Positions 1-11,377 of a stretch of 64,000 nucleotides of DNA are shown here, piece after piece. The notes under the pieces are model-generated. The model saw only the letters and a list, made by a program, of their open reading frames with translations, ran no database searches and was not told the DNA's origin. Source of the stretch: Chirona hameri (lineage: Eukaryota; Arthropoda; Thecostraca; Balanomorpha; Balanidae); assembly GCA_036785665.1 (NCBI GenBank), contig JAXIVJ010001946.1:28501-92500 (forward strand), given 5' to 3'. Each line of letters opens with the position of its first letter. The first letter of the stretch is position 1. Made by a program: the position numbers and the translations under genes.

Positions 1-42
1 AAGAAATTGTTGCTAACAAAATCAAAAGGTCATTATTTCTCT

Positions 43-420
43 TTAACCAGCGCCCTGCCGGTGCTCGGCGCCAGCTCAGTCGTGCTAGGGGAGGCATATG
101 ACGCCCCAACCCCCGAACTCGTCTCCAATGGGGATTAGGCAAAATCCACAAATACCGTTAGATAGCTCGTCTAAATTCATGTCGAAATTGTTACATCGCT
201 CAGTCAAACACTGGCTGTGACTCGACCACAAACTTCTTTGGAGGTGGGGCCACTTGATGTGACCTGGTGACTCTCACCGAGATGAACCTAGTCAAAATGT
301 GTACTTAAGGTGCGCAATTCATGCCGAAACAGCTGTGCCAGAAACGGTGGTGCTGCACGCCGCTAATTCTCGAGAGAAAAAAAATAAGGAGCGTCCCAAC
401 CCAACCTCCTAAAACGCCTC
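43..420. mobile_element. Degenerate piggyBac-like fragment
   Basis: TTAACCAGCGCCCTGCCGGTGCTCGGCGCC at 43 (quoted here only for its first 20 bases, TTAACCAGCGCCCTGCCGGT) resembles the left end at 56908. Later text (GTGACCTGGTGACTC, AACAGCTGTGCCAGAAACGG, CTCGAGAGAAAAAAAATAAG) resembles the right part of that element. The right terminus is not clear. Confidence 0.5.
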
Positions 421-1837
421 GGCTCGGCACGACACGACTTTGTTTGCAAAAGCACACAAAGACGGACGAGTTTTGAGACAGTTCTTCAAAACGACGTTTT
501 TGGACGTTCTGGATGCGCCAATGGATCAAGGGCTCAATTAGAGCATCATATCCCTTACACAATAAAACACAAACATTAGTTAAACATTTTGTGAGACGTT
601 TCATTTTCGACACAAAAAAAAAGAAGAGAACAAAAGTTGACCTGCAATTAGTAACTCATCAAATTATCGTATTAATCAGTGCAGATCCAACCCATGCAAT
701 AGGTATACCTTGTAATGGAAAATGGTATCCCTTGGAATGGAAAACGAGGCACCAAAACTAAGAATAGTTGTTACCATGGTTGTTGCCGTTGATTGCTGAT
801 TACTGTACAACTCATCTCACATATTACGGTTAGACGTTAATAGCTGAAATAATTGTTATTCGTTTTGAACGTTTTTTAACTTTCGAATGATGCTCATACC
901 ACTTAAACGCGGCACATTGCTTTCGAAACTAAATGCGTGCAATTCGGGCCGTCGGCCTACCAAACATCGGGCTGATATCGGCTCAACGTCGGCATGTTCT
1001 CGAGACCCATTCATCATCGGTCGTGTCGGCCAAATGCTGCCACACAGCCCTAAATTTACTAGTCAGATATGAGGTGAACTCGGTTATTCGATCGAAATAT
1101 AGCTGTGGGGCCGAGGGCGCCTTTGGGGGGCTTAGGGCCACCCCAGAGGACACAAACAGCTAAAACTTTACGAAGGAGAGAAATATTGCTTCGCCGATAT
1201 TCCCCCGGTTTCGACGTGTGATGGGATGAGGGTGGTTTTGGGTAATCTTATTTTCCTAGAACCAACAAATTCATCAGCAGCTTGGTTTTCTACGTATCAC
1301 CGTGGCTGAAACCATGGTGTATGTGTCAAATGCCTGATCTAAGGCCAGACACAAGGGAGAACCCAGAATGGTAACACAAGTTTGTTTTGCGGCGAAATCC
1401 ACAAAAAGTATAAAACAATAAAACAAACTCATCGGAGTTTGCTTATTTATGGATGAATGGGTGATTAATAAACTTCCTTTCGTAAAGGTTTCTTGGCTTT
1501 TTAATTAGAAAATACGTAATTTTTTGCTGATTTCAGGTGGTTTGGGAGATTTGGCCGTGGCCCCCTTGGATCCGCTATTGGCCAGAAAACATTGAGGGAG
1601 CCAAAAGCATCTTTGGGGACCAAACTCAAAATATTGAGGCCGATGGCCACCCCAAACATATATAAATCGACACCTGTAGTCCACGCCAATTTCGAACCGA
1701 CGGGGCAGGTATCTGTCCTCAAGATCTCAAAGCTACGCTAAGTAGCTGTACAAAATGTTTTATTGGTTTTAAGTTGAAAGCATGCTTCAGTGACACTTGT
1801 ATCTACTTTACAGACCGTACAATCGTATGTTACCTAC
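421..1837. other. No recognised gene
   Basis: The region is AT-rich with a CpG-containing patch at 930-1130. Short ORFs have no recognisable motif. Confidence 0.5.
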
Positions 1838-1945
1838 GAATTTTGATCCCACTAGGGGGCAAAATTTGGTCACTGGGGAGGGAGCTAGCAGTCACTGCGG
1901 GGGAATTTGCCCCCCCCCCCCCCCCCCCTCCTCCCCATTAACATG
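1838..1945. repeat. G/C-run repeat unit
   Basis: CACTAGGGGGCAAAATTTGG, CACTGGGGAGGGAG, a 19-base C-run and CCATTAACATGCTAGCCGAG recur in similar order at 3547-3760, so this is a dispersed repeat. Confidence 0.5.
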
Positions 1946-2007
1946 CTAGCCGAGGCCATGCACTACCGTAAAAAAAACGTCGGGTGACTGAAATATTTGT
2001 GTAAAGG

Positions 2008-3505
2008 CTAGTGACGCATCATTACGAGCGAGCGCGAAGCGCTCGCATGTTCTTCCGTGGTATATGGGAAAAATCTGAATATGAGCGGCCCGGCCCGACC
2101 CGGCCCGTGGCGACGCTTTTGAGAAGCTAATATCTCTGCAACCGCACGTCCGATTGACAAGCGGGTTTCTTTGCTGAGTAGCCCCATCCAACCTAAACTG
2201 TTTGCGACCAGTGCCGACTCATGTGGGTGACTACCACTGCGCGTGGCGCCTGCCGCGTGAGGGGTGTTGGAAAGTGTTTTCTCGTAAAAACTCTGCAACG
2301 GCGGGGCCGATTGTGTTCAAATTTGGTGTGTGGTTAGGGACCTCTCAGCCGCCACTTTCCCACATGTCATGGGTGGGGTGCGTCTGCACGTGCGCACGTG
2401 CACACCCCCTATGTTATACCTCATGAACGGCTGAGCCGATTGTGTTCAAATTTGGTGTGTTTAGCAGTGTCAAAAGTGGGCCGTTTATCCATTTTTCTGA
2501 ACTTGGAAGTTTTGTTCCGTGAAAACGTTGACTGTAAAAAAAAAATTAGTCTGCGGGTGAAAATGTCTGACGAACATACAAAATAGACTGAGACTTGACT
2601 TTCCGAACAATGGCCGGAACGTGACAGTGATGTGACACATTGGGAAAAAATATCGTAAGGTGGAACCTCCAAATTCCCATCATCTGAAATTTCTGCAGTG
2701 ATTTAGGCAAGGAAAACTGGTACTTTTCCAAAAATGTAACCATAAACTTGCTAAACCTCCCAAAAAAGTTGTTGCGTATTCAGGTTACAACCCCGCCACC
2801 GATACCATCGTCATCGAGGCCATGGGTAACCCTGGGACACTAAAAAAACACGTTATGCAAAAGACGGCGGTACTGACGAATGACGACTGAAACTTGAGCC
2901 CAGTTTCCCATATACCATATGCATGCGCAACGATAAAAGGTACCTTGTTAACATGCGACCCGGGTGTCTCGGTCCCCGACTGACGCCAACACCATATCTG
3001 TACAGGAAATACGACTGACGATTCATCAACTTTCCACATAATAATATATGCACATATTGGTATATATGAAAATAGGTTGTGTAGAAACACGTATACAAAA
3101 TTACGCAAAAAATACTGGTATACGCATTACAAAATTTGTTCCGCCGCTGGCAAAAATTTGTTCCGCGAACTTAGATCATGGAACCGCTTCTCTGTCACTG
3201 GTGGTTAGGGACCCCTCCGCCGCCACCTTCCCACAAGTCATGGGTGGGGTGCCTCTGCACGTGCGCACGTGCACACCCCTATTATATATCTCAGGAACGG
3301 CTGAGCCGATTGTGCTCTAATTTGGTGTGTGGTTAGGGACCTCTTAGTCGCCACTTTCCCACAAGTCAGGGGTGGGGTGCCTCTGCACGTCCGCACGTGC
3401 TCACCTTTTTTGTATCTCAGAAACTACTTGCCCCATCGAGTTGAAATTCACCATACATTTTGTTCGCGCTCGCTCGTTCATCGCCGACTACGGCGCCTTA
3501 CTGGT
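2008..3505. mobile_element. Older repeat element with internal 130-bp tandem units (copy 1)
   Basis: The left end CTAGTGACGCATCATTACGA (then GCGAGCGCG) is an imperfect inverted match of the right end (CGCGCTCGCTCGTTCATCGC, then CGACTA, about 3465-3490). Inside are tandem units of about 130 bp with GCCGATTGTGTTCAAATTTG, GTGTGTGGTTAGGGACC and CTGCACGTGCGCACGTGC (near 2310, 2430, 3200, 3305 and 3420). No ORF of note. A diverged copy is at about 8815-10510. Confidence 0.55.
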
Positions 3506-3546
3506 ATACAGTATCCTAGTGCCCGCTCGTATTGAATTAACTCAGT

Positions 3547-3760
3547 TTACTGGGGGTGCAAATTGGTTCCACTGAGGGGGCAATTCCCTCCACTGGGGGA
3601 GGCAATCCCCCCCCCCCCCCCCCCCCCAGTTAACATGTTATCCGAGGCCCTGGGAAATACTGAAATCAGGGTGGGCAACATTTCTTGACTGGGGGGGGGG
3701 GCAAAATGGCTCACTGGGGAGGGGGGGCATTTGTCCCCTCCCCCCGTTAACATGTTAAAA
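3547..3760. repeat. G/C-run repeat units (two copies)
   Basis: Two successive units have CACTGGGGGAGG, a long C-run and GTTAACATGTTA. They are related to 1838-1945. Confidence 0.5.
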
Positions 3761-3763
3761 TAG

Positions 3764-3958
3764 GCCCTGACCTGAGATGGCCCGAGGTCAAGAATTTTAC
3801 ATAATGTGGTAAGTTCATTGCTGAACAGGTCTGGAGAAGAAAAAAAACGGCGGCGCTACGCGCCGCCGTTTTGCGCTATCCTCGAGAAAAAAAACGGAAG
3901 GGGGGGCGGATTTCGCCCCCCCCCCCCCTTCTCCTGGGCGCGTGTTAAAATATTTCAC
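3764..3958. mobile_element. piggyBac-family right-end fragment
   Basis: GCCCTGACCTGAGATGGCCC, AATTTTACATAATGTGG, ACGGCGGCGCTACGCGCCGC and CTCGAGAAAAAAAACGGAAG match 62468-62610 in the same order, ending near CGCGTGTTAAAA. Only the right portion is present. Confidence 0.6.
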
Positions 3959-4154
3959 CTTGTGTACTGATAGTTTTCGCTGTCGCCATCCCCATCCCGG
4001 GTACCCTGTTGTTCGTGGGTAGTATGTCAGTCCGGCTTCTATCACGCCTCGGCCGTCTTGGCATGGTTGTTACCGCTCCGTCACTGTCCGACGGTGCGTG
4101 TGAGGGCTTGACGTGTCCGGCACGCCTCCCCACGCCGCGCCGGCCCGCTGGGCT

Positions 4155-4360
4155 GTGGCCAGGGGCGTAGCTTCTCCAAACAAGTTGGGGGGGGGGGGCT
4201 GAGCTGGAAAAATAGCTTAAAGTACCGTCAAAATCCACAAAATACAGATTTATCTCCGGATTTGACCCACTTCTTCGTCAAAGTGGGGGGGGGGGCCTGA
4301 AGCATCAGTTGGGGGGGGGGGGGGCTGAAGCCCCCAACTGAATAGGAACCTACACCCCTG
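4155..4360. mobile_element. Small hAT-like MITE
   Basis: CAGGGGCGTAGCTTC at 4160 and the reverse complement of GGAACCTACACCCCTG ending at 4360 form imperfect inverted ends, with G-runs on both sides. GCTGGGCT occurs at 4147-4154 and 4361-4368, an exact 8-bp flank if the element includes five extra bases (GTGGC) at the left. Confidence 0.5.
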
Positions 4361-4369
4361 GCTGGGCTA

Positions 4370-4607
4370 GCACTATCATCTGGAGTTGTTGCAGCAGTTG
4401 GCCGCCAAAGGACCGCTAGTGAGCCAGGGTGTTATGACGTCGCAAGCAAATGGTACCACTAAATATTGATTGATTGATTGATTTATAAATAATGGAATAT
4501 TTAACGTTAAATATTTAACTGGTACCATTTGCTTGCGACGTCATAACACTCTGGCTCACTATCGGTCCCTGGCAGCCAACTGCTGCATCAACTCCAGCTG
4601 ATAGTGC
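4370..4607. repeat. Foldback (hairpin) element
   Basis: Arms of about 88 bp (4370-4458 and 4520-4607) are inverted copies with few mismatches. The outer ends are GCACTATCATCTGGAGTTG and its complement; the inner ends are GCAAGCAAATGGTACCA and its complement. The AT-rich loop contains TTGATTGATTGATTGATT. Confidence 0.85.
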
Positions 4608-4862
4608 CAGCCCCTGGATGTGGCAAGCGCGCCGATCGACGCCATCAACGCCCTATAACTAGGTAAAGACATGAGCTATTTGACCTTGAACTCGGCGGAT
4701 CTCCGGATGACGTCACTGGGGGCAGCCGGCTCCTTCGTCGGCGCCGCGCTCAAGCGGAACACGTAGTCAGCCGCCAGTTACAACTCGCCAGTGGCGCACG
4801 CAGGGGGAGGGTTAAAAGGGTCAGCTGACCCCCAATTTCTGAGGGGCACGCATCACATGGAC

Positions 4863-5920
4863 CCAGTGTTGGATTTTTCATTTCATGACCTGGTCCCGGA
4901 GAGTAAAAATCCATAGGTGGAGAGAAAATTGTATTGTCAGGCAAGTTAATATTTTCATTTTTTTAAAATTATTTTACTTGGAAAGTAAAAAATCCTGATT
5001 TGTAATAGATATTAAATCCTTGTGAGGAAAATTGAATTATATTTTAACTACAATGTCGGTAAGATCAGGCGAAAAGAGCAAATTTCCTGAACAAATAGGA
5101 AGAGAGCAAAATTCTTTGGACCAAAAAAGTCCAGAAAATTGCCCAAATTCCAAGGCTGCATGGACCCGTATTCTGGCCCATACCTGGCGCTGGCAGGGGC
5201 CCGGTCTTGGTCAGGCCTGATTGAGGCAGGGGCCCGTTGCCGGAAAATTGGCGTGATACGGGGGCCGGTCAGGACGAGGGCCCGGTCCTTGCATATTCTT
5301 AATGTTGGCCCTTTTCTTGTAGGGGCCCGGTCTTGGTCAGGCCCGATCGAGGCAGGGCAAAGGCGTGATATGGGGCCCGGTCCAGTGTTGGATTTTTCGT
5401 TTCATGACCTGGTCCCGGAGAGTAAAAGTCCATAGGTGGAGAGTAAAATTGTATTCTCAGGAAAATTAAGATTTTCATTTTTGATTTAATTATTTTACTT
5501 GGAAAGTTAAAAAATCCTGATTTGTACTAGATATTAAATCCTTGCGAGGAAAATTGAATTATATTTTAACTACAATGTCAGTAAGATCAGGTGAAAAGAG
5601 AGCAAATTTCCTGAAAAAAATATGAAGAGAGCAAAATTCTTTGTACCCAAAAAGTATAGAAAATGGCCCAAATTCCAAGGCTGGCCCGGTCACAACAGGG
5701 TCCAGTCCTTGCAAATTCTTGATACGGACCCGGTCCTGGAAGCGGTCCGGCCTTCGGAAGCGGTCCGGCCTTCGGCCTTCGGTCGGAAGCGGTCACTGGT
5801 CAGGCCCGATCGAGGCAGGGGCCCGGTGCTGGCAAAGGCGTGTATCAGGGGCCCGGTCAGGCGTCGAGCCCGGTTCCTTCGAATTATTGATATCACGGGC
5901 ACATTCCTGGCATGGCAGTA
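4863..5920. repeat. 529-bp tandem duplication
   Basis: CCAGTGTTGGATTTTTC at 4863 recurs at 5392, and the similarity continues through TCATGACCTGGTCCCGGAGA, TAGATATTAAATCCTTG and TTAACTACAATGTC. Between these lie GGGCCCGGTC-type short repeats that differ between copies. No coding sequence. Confidence 0.85.
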
Positions 5921-6530
5921 AGGCAGGGGTCCGGTCTTGATCAGGACCGATCCTGATAAAATGTGGCATGCCGGGGCCGTCCTAATGAGGGCCCTCTCAT
6001 GACAGGACCTGTTTTCTGCAAACCGAGAGCCCATGTTAAAACAGGCCCGCTCGAACATGGTAAAATCCGCGGTCGAGGCAGGCAGAGGTCGAGAAAAGCT
6101 GTCTTGCAAATTACGAATTTTGTGAAGAAAGCCTTATATTTTCAGTGTCTCATACGAGCCTTGTTTTACGCAACGTTAAGCTGAGCCTAGCCAAAGTGGG
6201 GGGGGGGGGCAAGAGCACCCTCTGCCCCCCCCCCCCCCTGTTCCCGGGCCTATGCACCGACGGCAGCCGTGTCACGGACGTCGCCAGCGCCAGCGCCGGC
6301 TGTGCGCTGTGCGCTCTGCCGCCAGTTACGTCACATCAATTATTTTTGGCTCTGACGAGGCGACCTATACGGCGCTCAAGCGATGTCACCCTTGGACGCC
6401 ATCTTAAAAATGTTACCTCAGCTGATGATTCGGAGGTAAGGGGGAGGGGCAACTGCGGTAACTGGATACACTGGGGAACTGGGTAAAATCGGCGGATACG
6501 CGGCTACTAAGGGTCTCTTCCCGTGACACC
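5921..6530. other. No recognised gene
   Basis: GGGCCC-containing repeats run to about 6080, followed by facing G-run and C-run (6197-6236), then mixed DNA. Confidence 0.45.
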
Positions 6531-6620
6531 TCTAACCTCCTCCAAGTTGCTCCAACTTGCAACTGTCCTATACTAATTTACAGACAGTTGCAAGTTGGAG
6601 CAACTTTGAGGAGGTTATAG
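6531..6620. repeat. 90-bp hairpin
   Basis: Arms 6531-6567 and 6583-6620 pair almost fully (CTCCAAGTTGCTCCAACTTG on the left), with a 15-nt loop. It could be a foldback remnant or a small hairpin RNA precursor; the sequence cannot decide. Confidence 0.7.
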
Positions 6621-7796
6621 GCGCCACTGGAACAGGCCCTATATGTATAATGTGTGAGACCGTAATGTTGCGATCATTTTTGTTTGTTGATCTTATTCGT
6701 TTGATTTGAATATTTCACCTTGGGAAAAGTACGTAGTGATGAAAATGAGTGTCCTAATTATAGTTATGGCATTCGTTTTTGCGAGAGAAAAAATGCCAAT
6801 TGGTTATAATTTGCAAAATATGCATATTTTTACATGTGACGTCACAAGAATCTTGTGTCACCAAAATGAGTTGTGGCGACATACCTGCAAAAGTTATCCT
6901 TGAATCAGAATATGTAAACAACACTAACAGCAAGTAATGGCGGTGACTTACTTGTCTCTCGTGCGCCGGGTTGTACGCCAAAAAGCTCCCATTCCTTCTG
7001 CATTGCCACTAGAGGTGCAGAAAATCCTAAATCTTCGGTCACAGCCTAGTCACGGCCACGGAATGAGCTGGCAAGTCACAGATTTAGTCACGGCGCTGCA
7101 ATGCTAACCCTATGGCGCTGGCGGCTGGCCTGGCCAGTCACAGCTTCAGTCACGGCCTTGACCAGTTCTGGTCCCAGCGCTGGGACGCTGGGACCAGAAT
7201 TATGCAACTCTAATTGCCACCTTAGCTACGTAAGACCAATTCCTCAGCATTGCCACCTTAGCGAAACTTATTTTCTTTAATTTCTAACAGATATCCATGA
7301 TATGTGTTTTTGGTAATTGAAGTTTAAAATAAGGATGTATGACAAATATGAAACTTTACCGTTAAGTAGAGTATTTAATTAAAAACTAGCCAGCTGACAA
7401 ACTGCCTCCCATTGACCCTGTGTTGAAGCGCCGTTTCCGCTTTACCTAGTATTCTATGACTGTGGGCTGTGGTGGAGCTCCCTTGGCCGCACAGCCGCTG
7501 GTGCCGTCGGCTGGCTGGTCCGCTGCCGCCAGTGGGGTCGAACAAATCAACAAAAACTAGCCGCACGATCACGGGAAATTTTGCTTTCATACTGTGTAAA
7601 ACAGCACGTAGTAGGTGCTTACGTATCTAAATCGCTCGGACGTGTGTCCCTCGAATGTTTTCGATAAGCAGATATCCTATCTGATCTTTTGTCACGGCAT
7701 AAAGTCAGGTTCTTCCGCTATCGTTTAGCGAACTGTCAATTATTTTTTTCGCCTCTGCCTGCGGCCGCCCAGCGGCCGTCCCGCGACATAGGCCGC
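6621..7796. other. No recognised gene
   Basis: TCACRG-type short repeats (AGTCACGGC) lie at 7040-7150, a small hairpin at 7164-7200 (TTCTGGTCCCAGCG, then GCTGGGACCAGAA), and a GC-rich patch at 7755-7800. No gene. Confidence 0.5.
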
Positions 7797-8580
7797 TCCG
7801 CCTGGACGGTCACGGGATCACTGTTATGATCGGCCACCTGCTCCATGTCCACCGCTGTCCAGAGGTCACGTGATCACTGTTATGATCGGCCACCTGCTCC
7901 ATGTCCACCGCTGTCCAGAGGTCACGTGATCACTGTTATGATCGGCCACCTGCTCCATGTGCACCGCTGCCCAGAGGTCACGTGATCACTGTTATGATCG
8001 GCCACCTGCTTCATGTCCACCGCTGTCCAGAGGTCACGTGATCACTGTTATGATCGGCCACCTGCTCCATGTCCACCGCTGTCCAGAGGTCACGTGATCA
8101 CTGTTATGATCGGCCACCTGCTTCATGTGCACCGCTGTCCAGAGGTCACGTGATCACTGTTATGATCGGCCACCTGCTTCATGTGCACCGCTGTCCAGAT
8201 GTCACGTGATCACTGTTATGATCGGCCACCTGCTCCATGTGCACCGCTGTCCAGAGGTCACGTGATCACTGTTATGATCGGCCACCTGCTTCATGTCCAC
8301 CGCTGTCCAGAGGTCACTTGATCACTGTTATGATCGGCCACCTGCTCCATGTGCAACGCTGTCCAGAGGTCACGTGATCACTTATGATCGGCCACCTGCT
8401 TCATGTGCACCGCTGTCCAGAGGTCACGTGATCACTGTTATGATCGGCCACCTGCTTCATGTCCACCGCTGTCCAGAGGTCACGTGATCACTGTTATGAT
8501 CGGCCACCTGCTCCATGTGCAACGCTGTCCAGAGGTCACGTGATCACTTATGATCGGCCACCTGCTTCATGTCCACCGGC
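7797..8580. repeat. 56-bp tandem array (about 14 copies)
   Basis: The unit contains TATGATCGGCCACCTGCTCC, ATGTCCACCGCTGTCCAG and AGGTCACGTGATCACTGT. The period is 56 bp; two copies lack GTT. Every unit holds CACCTG and CACGTG E-box-like hexamers. Confidence 0.95.
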
Positions 8581-8654
8581 GCGCTGTCCAGACAGCGGAA
8601 CGCTCTGTGGCGCGCGGCGGCGGCGGCAGTGGTGTATCGCCTGGCCGTGCCACC

Positions 8655-8712
8655 ATCACCGCCGAGTGTGACGTCACCGCCGAGTGTGACGTCACCGCCG
8701 AGTGTGACGGGC
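8655..8712. repeat. 17-bp tandem repeat
   Basis: Three copies of CCGAGTGTGACGTCACC lie in a GC-rich patch. Each contains the CRE-like palindrome TGACGTCA. Confidence 0.8.
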
Positions 8713-8876
8713 TGGCGAACAAATCCCAACGTCGGAGACACGCTGCATGCCGGCTGTTTCCCGAGGGCACCCTTGTCTATCATTTGGATGCAGGAGATCG
8801 GTTAACATATTTTTCAAGGTGCGTTGCTCGCTCTCACATAATATTGTTTCGCTTCGCGCGAATCCTCACTGAATAA

Positions 8877-9856
8877 AGTAGGCTTCACACCGGATGCGGA
8901 CTCCGTGACCGCACGCGTAAACAACCTGACGCATGCGTTCGCGCACGGAGATGGACTTTGGCAGCTGCCCGCAAGCCATATGGTAGCTTTCAACCTAGTG
9001 ATATGTGACGCGCAAGCGACATAACAAAACTTATGCTCGCCGACGCATAATTAGTGTATTGCCGAGGTAAATAAATGTCGTGCCTGCTGACAGATAGCAA
9101 GGCATACAGGGGTGCTTATAGTAGAATATAGGTAATTGCCATATTTGGAACACACCTTTGCTACTTTTAGAGATACTAGGTATAATATATCCAGACATTG
9201 TTGGTTTTTCTGCACTGGTTTTCGAAATCTGCTTAGCATTCATACCCCTCCCCCCCCCCCCCCATTTCACATAGTTCCTGCGCCTCTGTGCAGGATCAAC
9301 CAACTTGTCAATAGAAAGAGTTGGTACGTTATTGGGCAACTTGAGGTAATTACTCTGTTCTTGCGATCAACAGTCGTGATGTGTTTATAAGTACTAATAA
9401 TCTTATGATCTCTCAAGATGTCAAGACGAAACAGATAAAGCTGACCAAAAGCTTACTATTCTAATCTTGGCCAGTTTAGGCAATTGTCCAAGCACCAGGC
9501 ATAACCTAAAATACTGGTCCTGACAGCTTTACATACCTACCTTGCTTGGTGGAATAAATTATTTGCAGAATAGTAAATAATCCACCTAGGAGCGCACCGA
9601 ATTGGAAGGAACTAACAATAATTTGCATCACAACTAGACAAATACTGCGCTCTTTTATTGTCGCGCCGCGCCACTTTGCCTCAAAAACGCATCGGGACGC
9701 GTAAAAGATGGACAATGTCGAACTTTTCCTAAACGCGTACGTACGCCTTTCCAGTACGCGTACGGACGCGGACAGGGCGCGGAAATACCCCTTCACATCG
9801 AAAACGCATGCGTAACGCGTGCGGTCGCGGAGTCCGCATCCGGTGTGAAGCCTACT
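8877..9856. mobile_element. Harbinger-like MITE with TAA target duplication
   Basis: The ends AGTAGGCTTCACACCGGATG (continuing CGGACTCCG-GACCGCACGCGT) are inverted at the right end with one mismatch over about 40 bp. TAA flanks both sides (8874-8876 and 9857-9859), as for PIF/Harbinger elements. The 980-bp interior has no transposase ORF, so it is nonautonomous. Confidence 0.82.
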
Positions 9857-10510
9857 TAAGGGATTTTTTTATCACATATTAGCGGCCGACCCGACCCGAC
9901 CCGACCCGGCCCGACCCGGCCCGACCCGACCCGGCCCGACCCGACCCGGCCCGACCCGACCATAACGCTTTTCAGAAGCTTATATTTTTGTAATCTCGCA
10001 TCCGATTGACAAGCGGTCTTCGCCATCTGATAGTCCCATTCAATCAATTTTGTTATAGACATGTCCCGTATCACGCGAGGGGTCAGCATGGCGCGTGCCA
10101 CGTGCCACGTCAGGGGTGTCAGAAAACGTTACCCTGCTATAGCTGAGAAACGAATGGACCGAATAAGCTGAAATTTGGTGTGTGGTTTGAGACCACACTA
10201 CTGGCAATGTCGCGCAAGTCAAACTCTGGGTCACACTGCACGTACGCCCCTGTTCCGTAACTAAAAAACGGCTGGAACGATTAAGCTGAAATTTGGTGTG
10301 TGGTTTGATACCACAACACTGGCAATGTCACGCAAGTCAAACTCTGGATCACACTCCACGTGCGCACAAGCACGTGCAGTCCACTGTTCCGTAACTCAGA
10401 AACGGCTGGACCGATTAAGCGGAAATTTGGTGTATGGTTTGAGACCACAACACTGGCATCTTCGGGCTCGCTCGTCCTTCGCCGATTAAGGCGTCTTACT
10501 GGTTTTATTA
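9857..10510. mobile_element. Older repeat element, copy 2 (right part)
   Basis: It shares with 2080-3505 the order CGGCCGACCCGACCC, CGCTTTTCAGAAGCTTATA, CCGATTGACAAGCGG, then tandem AGCTGAAATTTGGTGTGTGG units at about 10170, 10290 and 10415. It ends GCTCGCTCGTCCTTCGCCGA. Its left part appears to continue at about 8815-8873 on the far side of the Harbinger-like MITE. Positions 9888-9960 are (CCCGA/CCCGG)n. Confidence 0.55.
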
Positions 10511-10806
10511 TGAACCTTTGATTAGATGCATGTCACCGGAGATCCAGATTTTATGACAATTATTTTAAAGAAATATATGGCCAGATTTTAGTGCTGGAAT
10601 TACCACGTGCCTCAAAGACTGACCAAGGTCGAGTTTCGACCCATTTTCTGAGCGACCGGCGTGGCGCCTTGGACGCACCTTGATGTTGTCGACTAGTAAA
10701 AGGCTGTACGCCAGCCAATTGAGACACGTTAGAAACCCCTGGTTAAATTGGCGGAACTTATGTGAAGCGCCACTTGTTTCCATTACGCCTGGCGACTGAT
10801 GTCGTC

Positions 10807-11377
10807 TGTGTATCACTGTGTATCACTGTGTATCACTGTGTATCACTGTGTATCACTGTATCACTGTGTATCACTGTGTATCACTGTGTATCACTGTGTA
10901 TCACTGTATCACTGTGTATCACTGTGTATCAATGTGTATCACTGTGTATCACTGTGTATCACTGTGTATCACTGTGTATCACTGTGTATCACTGTGTATC
11001 ACTGTGTATCACTGTGTATCACTGTGTATCACTGTGTATCACTGTGTATCACTGTGTATCACTGTGTATCACTGTGTATCACTGTGTATCACTGTGTATC
11101 ACTGTGTATCACTGTGTATCACTGTGTATCACTGTGTATCACTGTGTATCACTGTGTATCACTGTGTATCACTGTGTATCACTGTGTATCACTGTGTATC
11201 ACTGTTTATCACTGTGTATCACTGTGTATCACTGTGTATCACTGTGTATCACTGTGTATCACTGTGTATCACTGTGTATCACTGTGTATCACTGTGTATC
11301 ACTGTGTATCACTGTGTATCACTGTGTATCACTGTGTATCACTGTGTATCACTGTGTATCACTGTGTATCACTGTGT
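10807..11377. repeat. 10-bp tandem array (TGTGTATCAC)n
   Basis: About 57 copies, with two 7-bp slips near 10855 and 10908 and rare base changes. All forward frames stay open (YHCVSLCITV), but this is a repeat translation. Confidence 0.97.
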
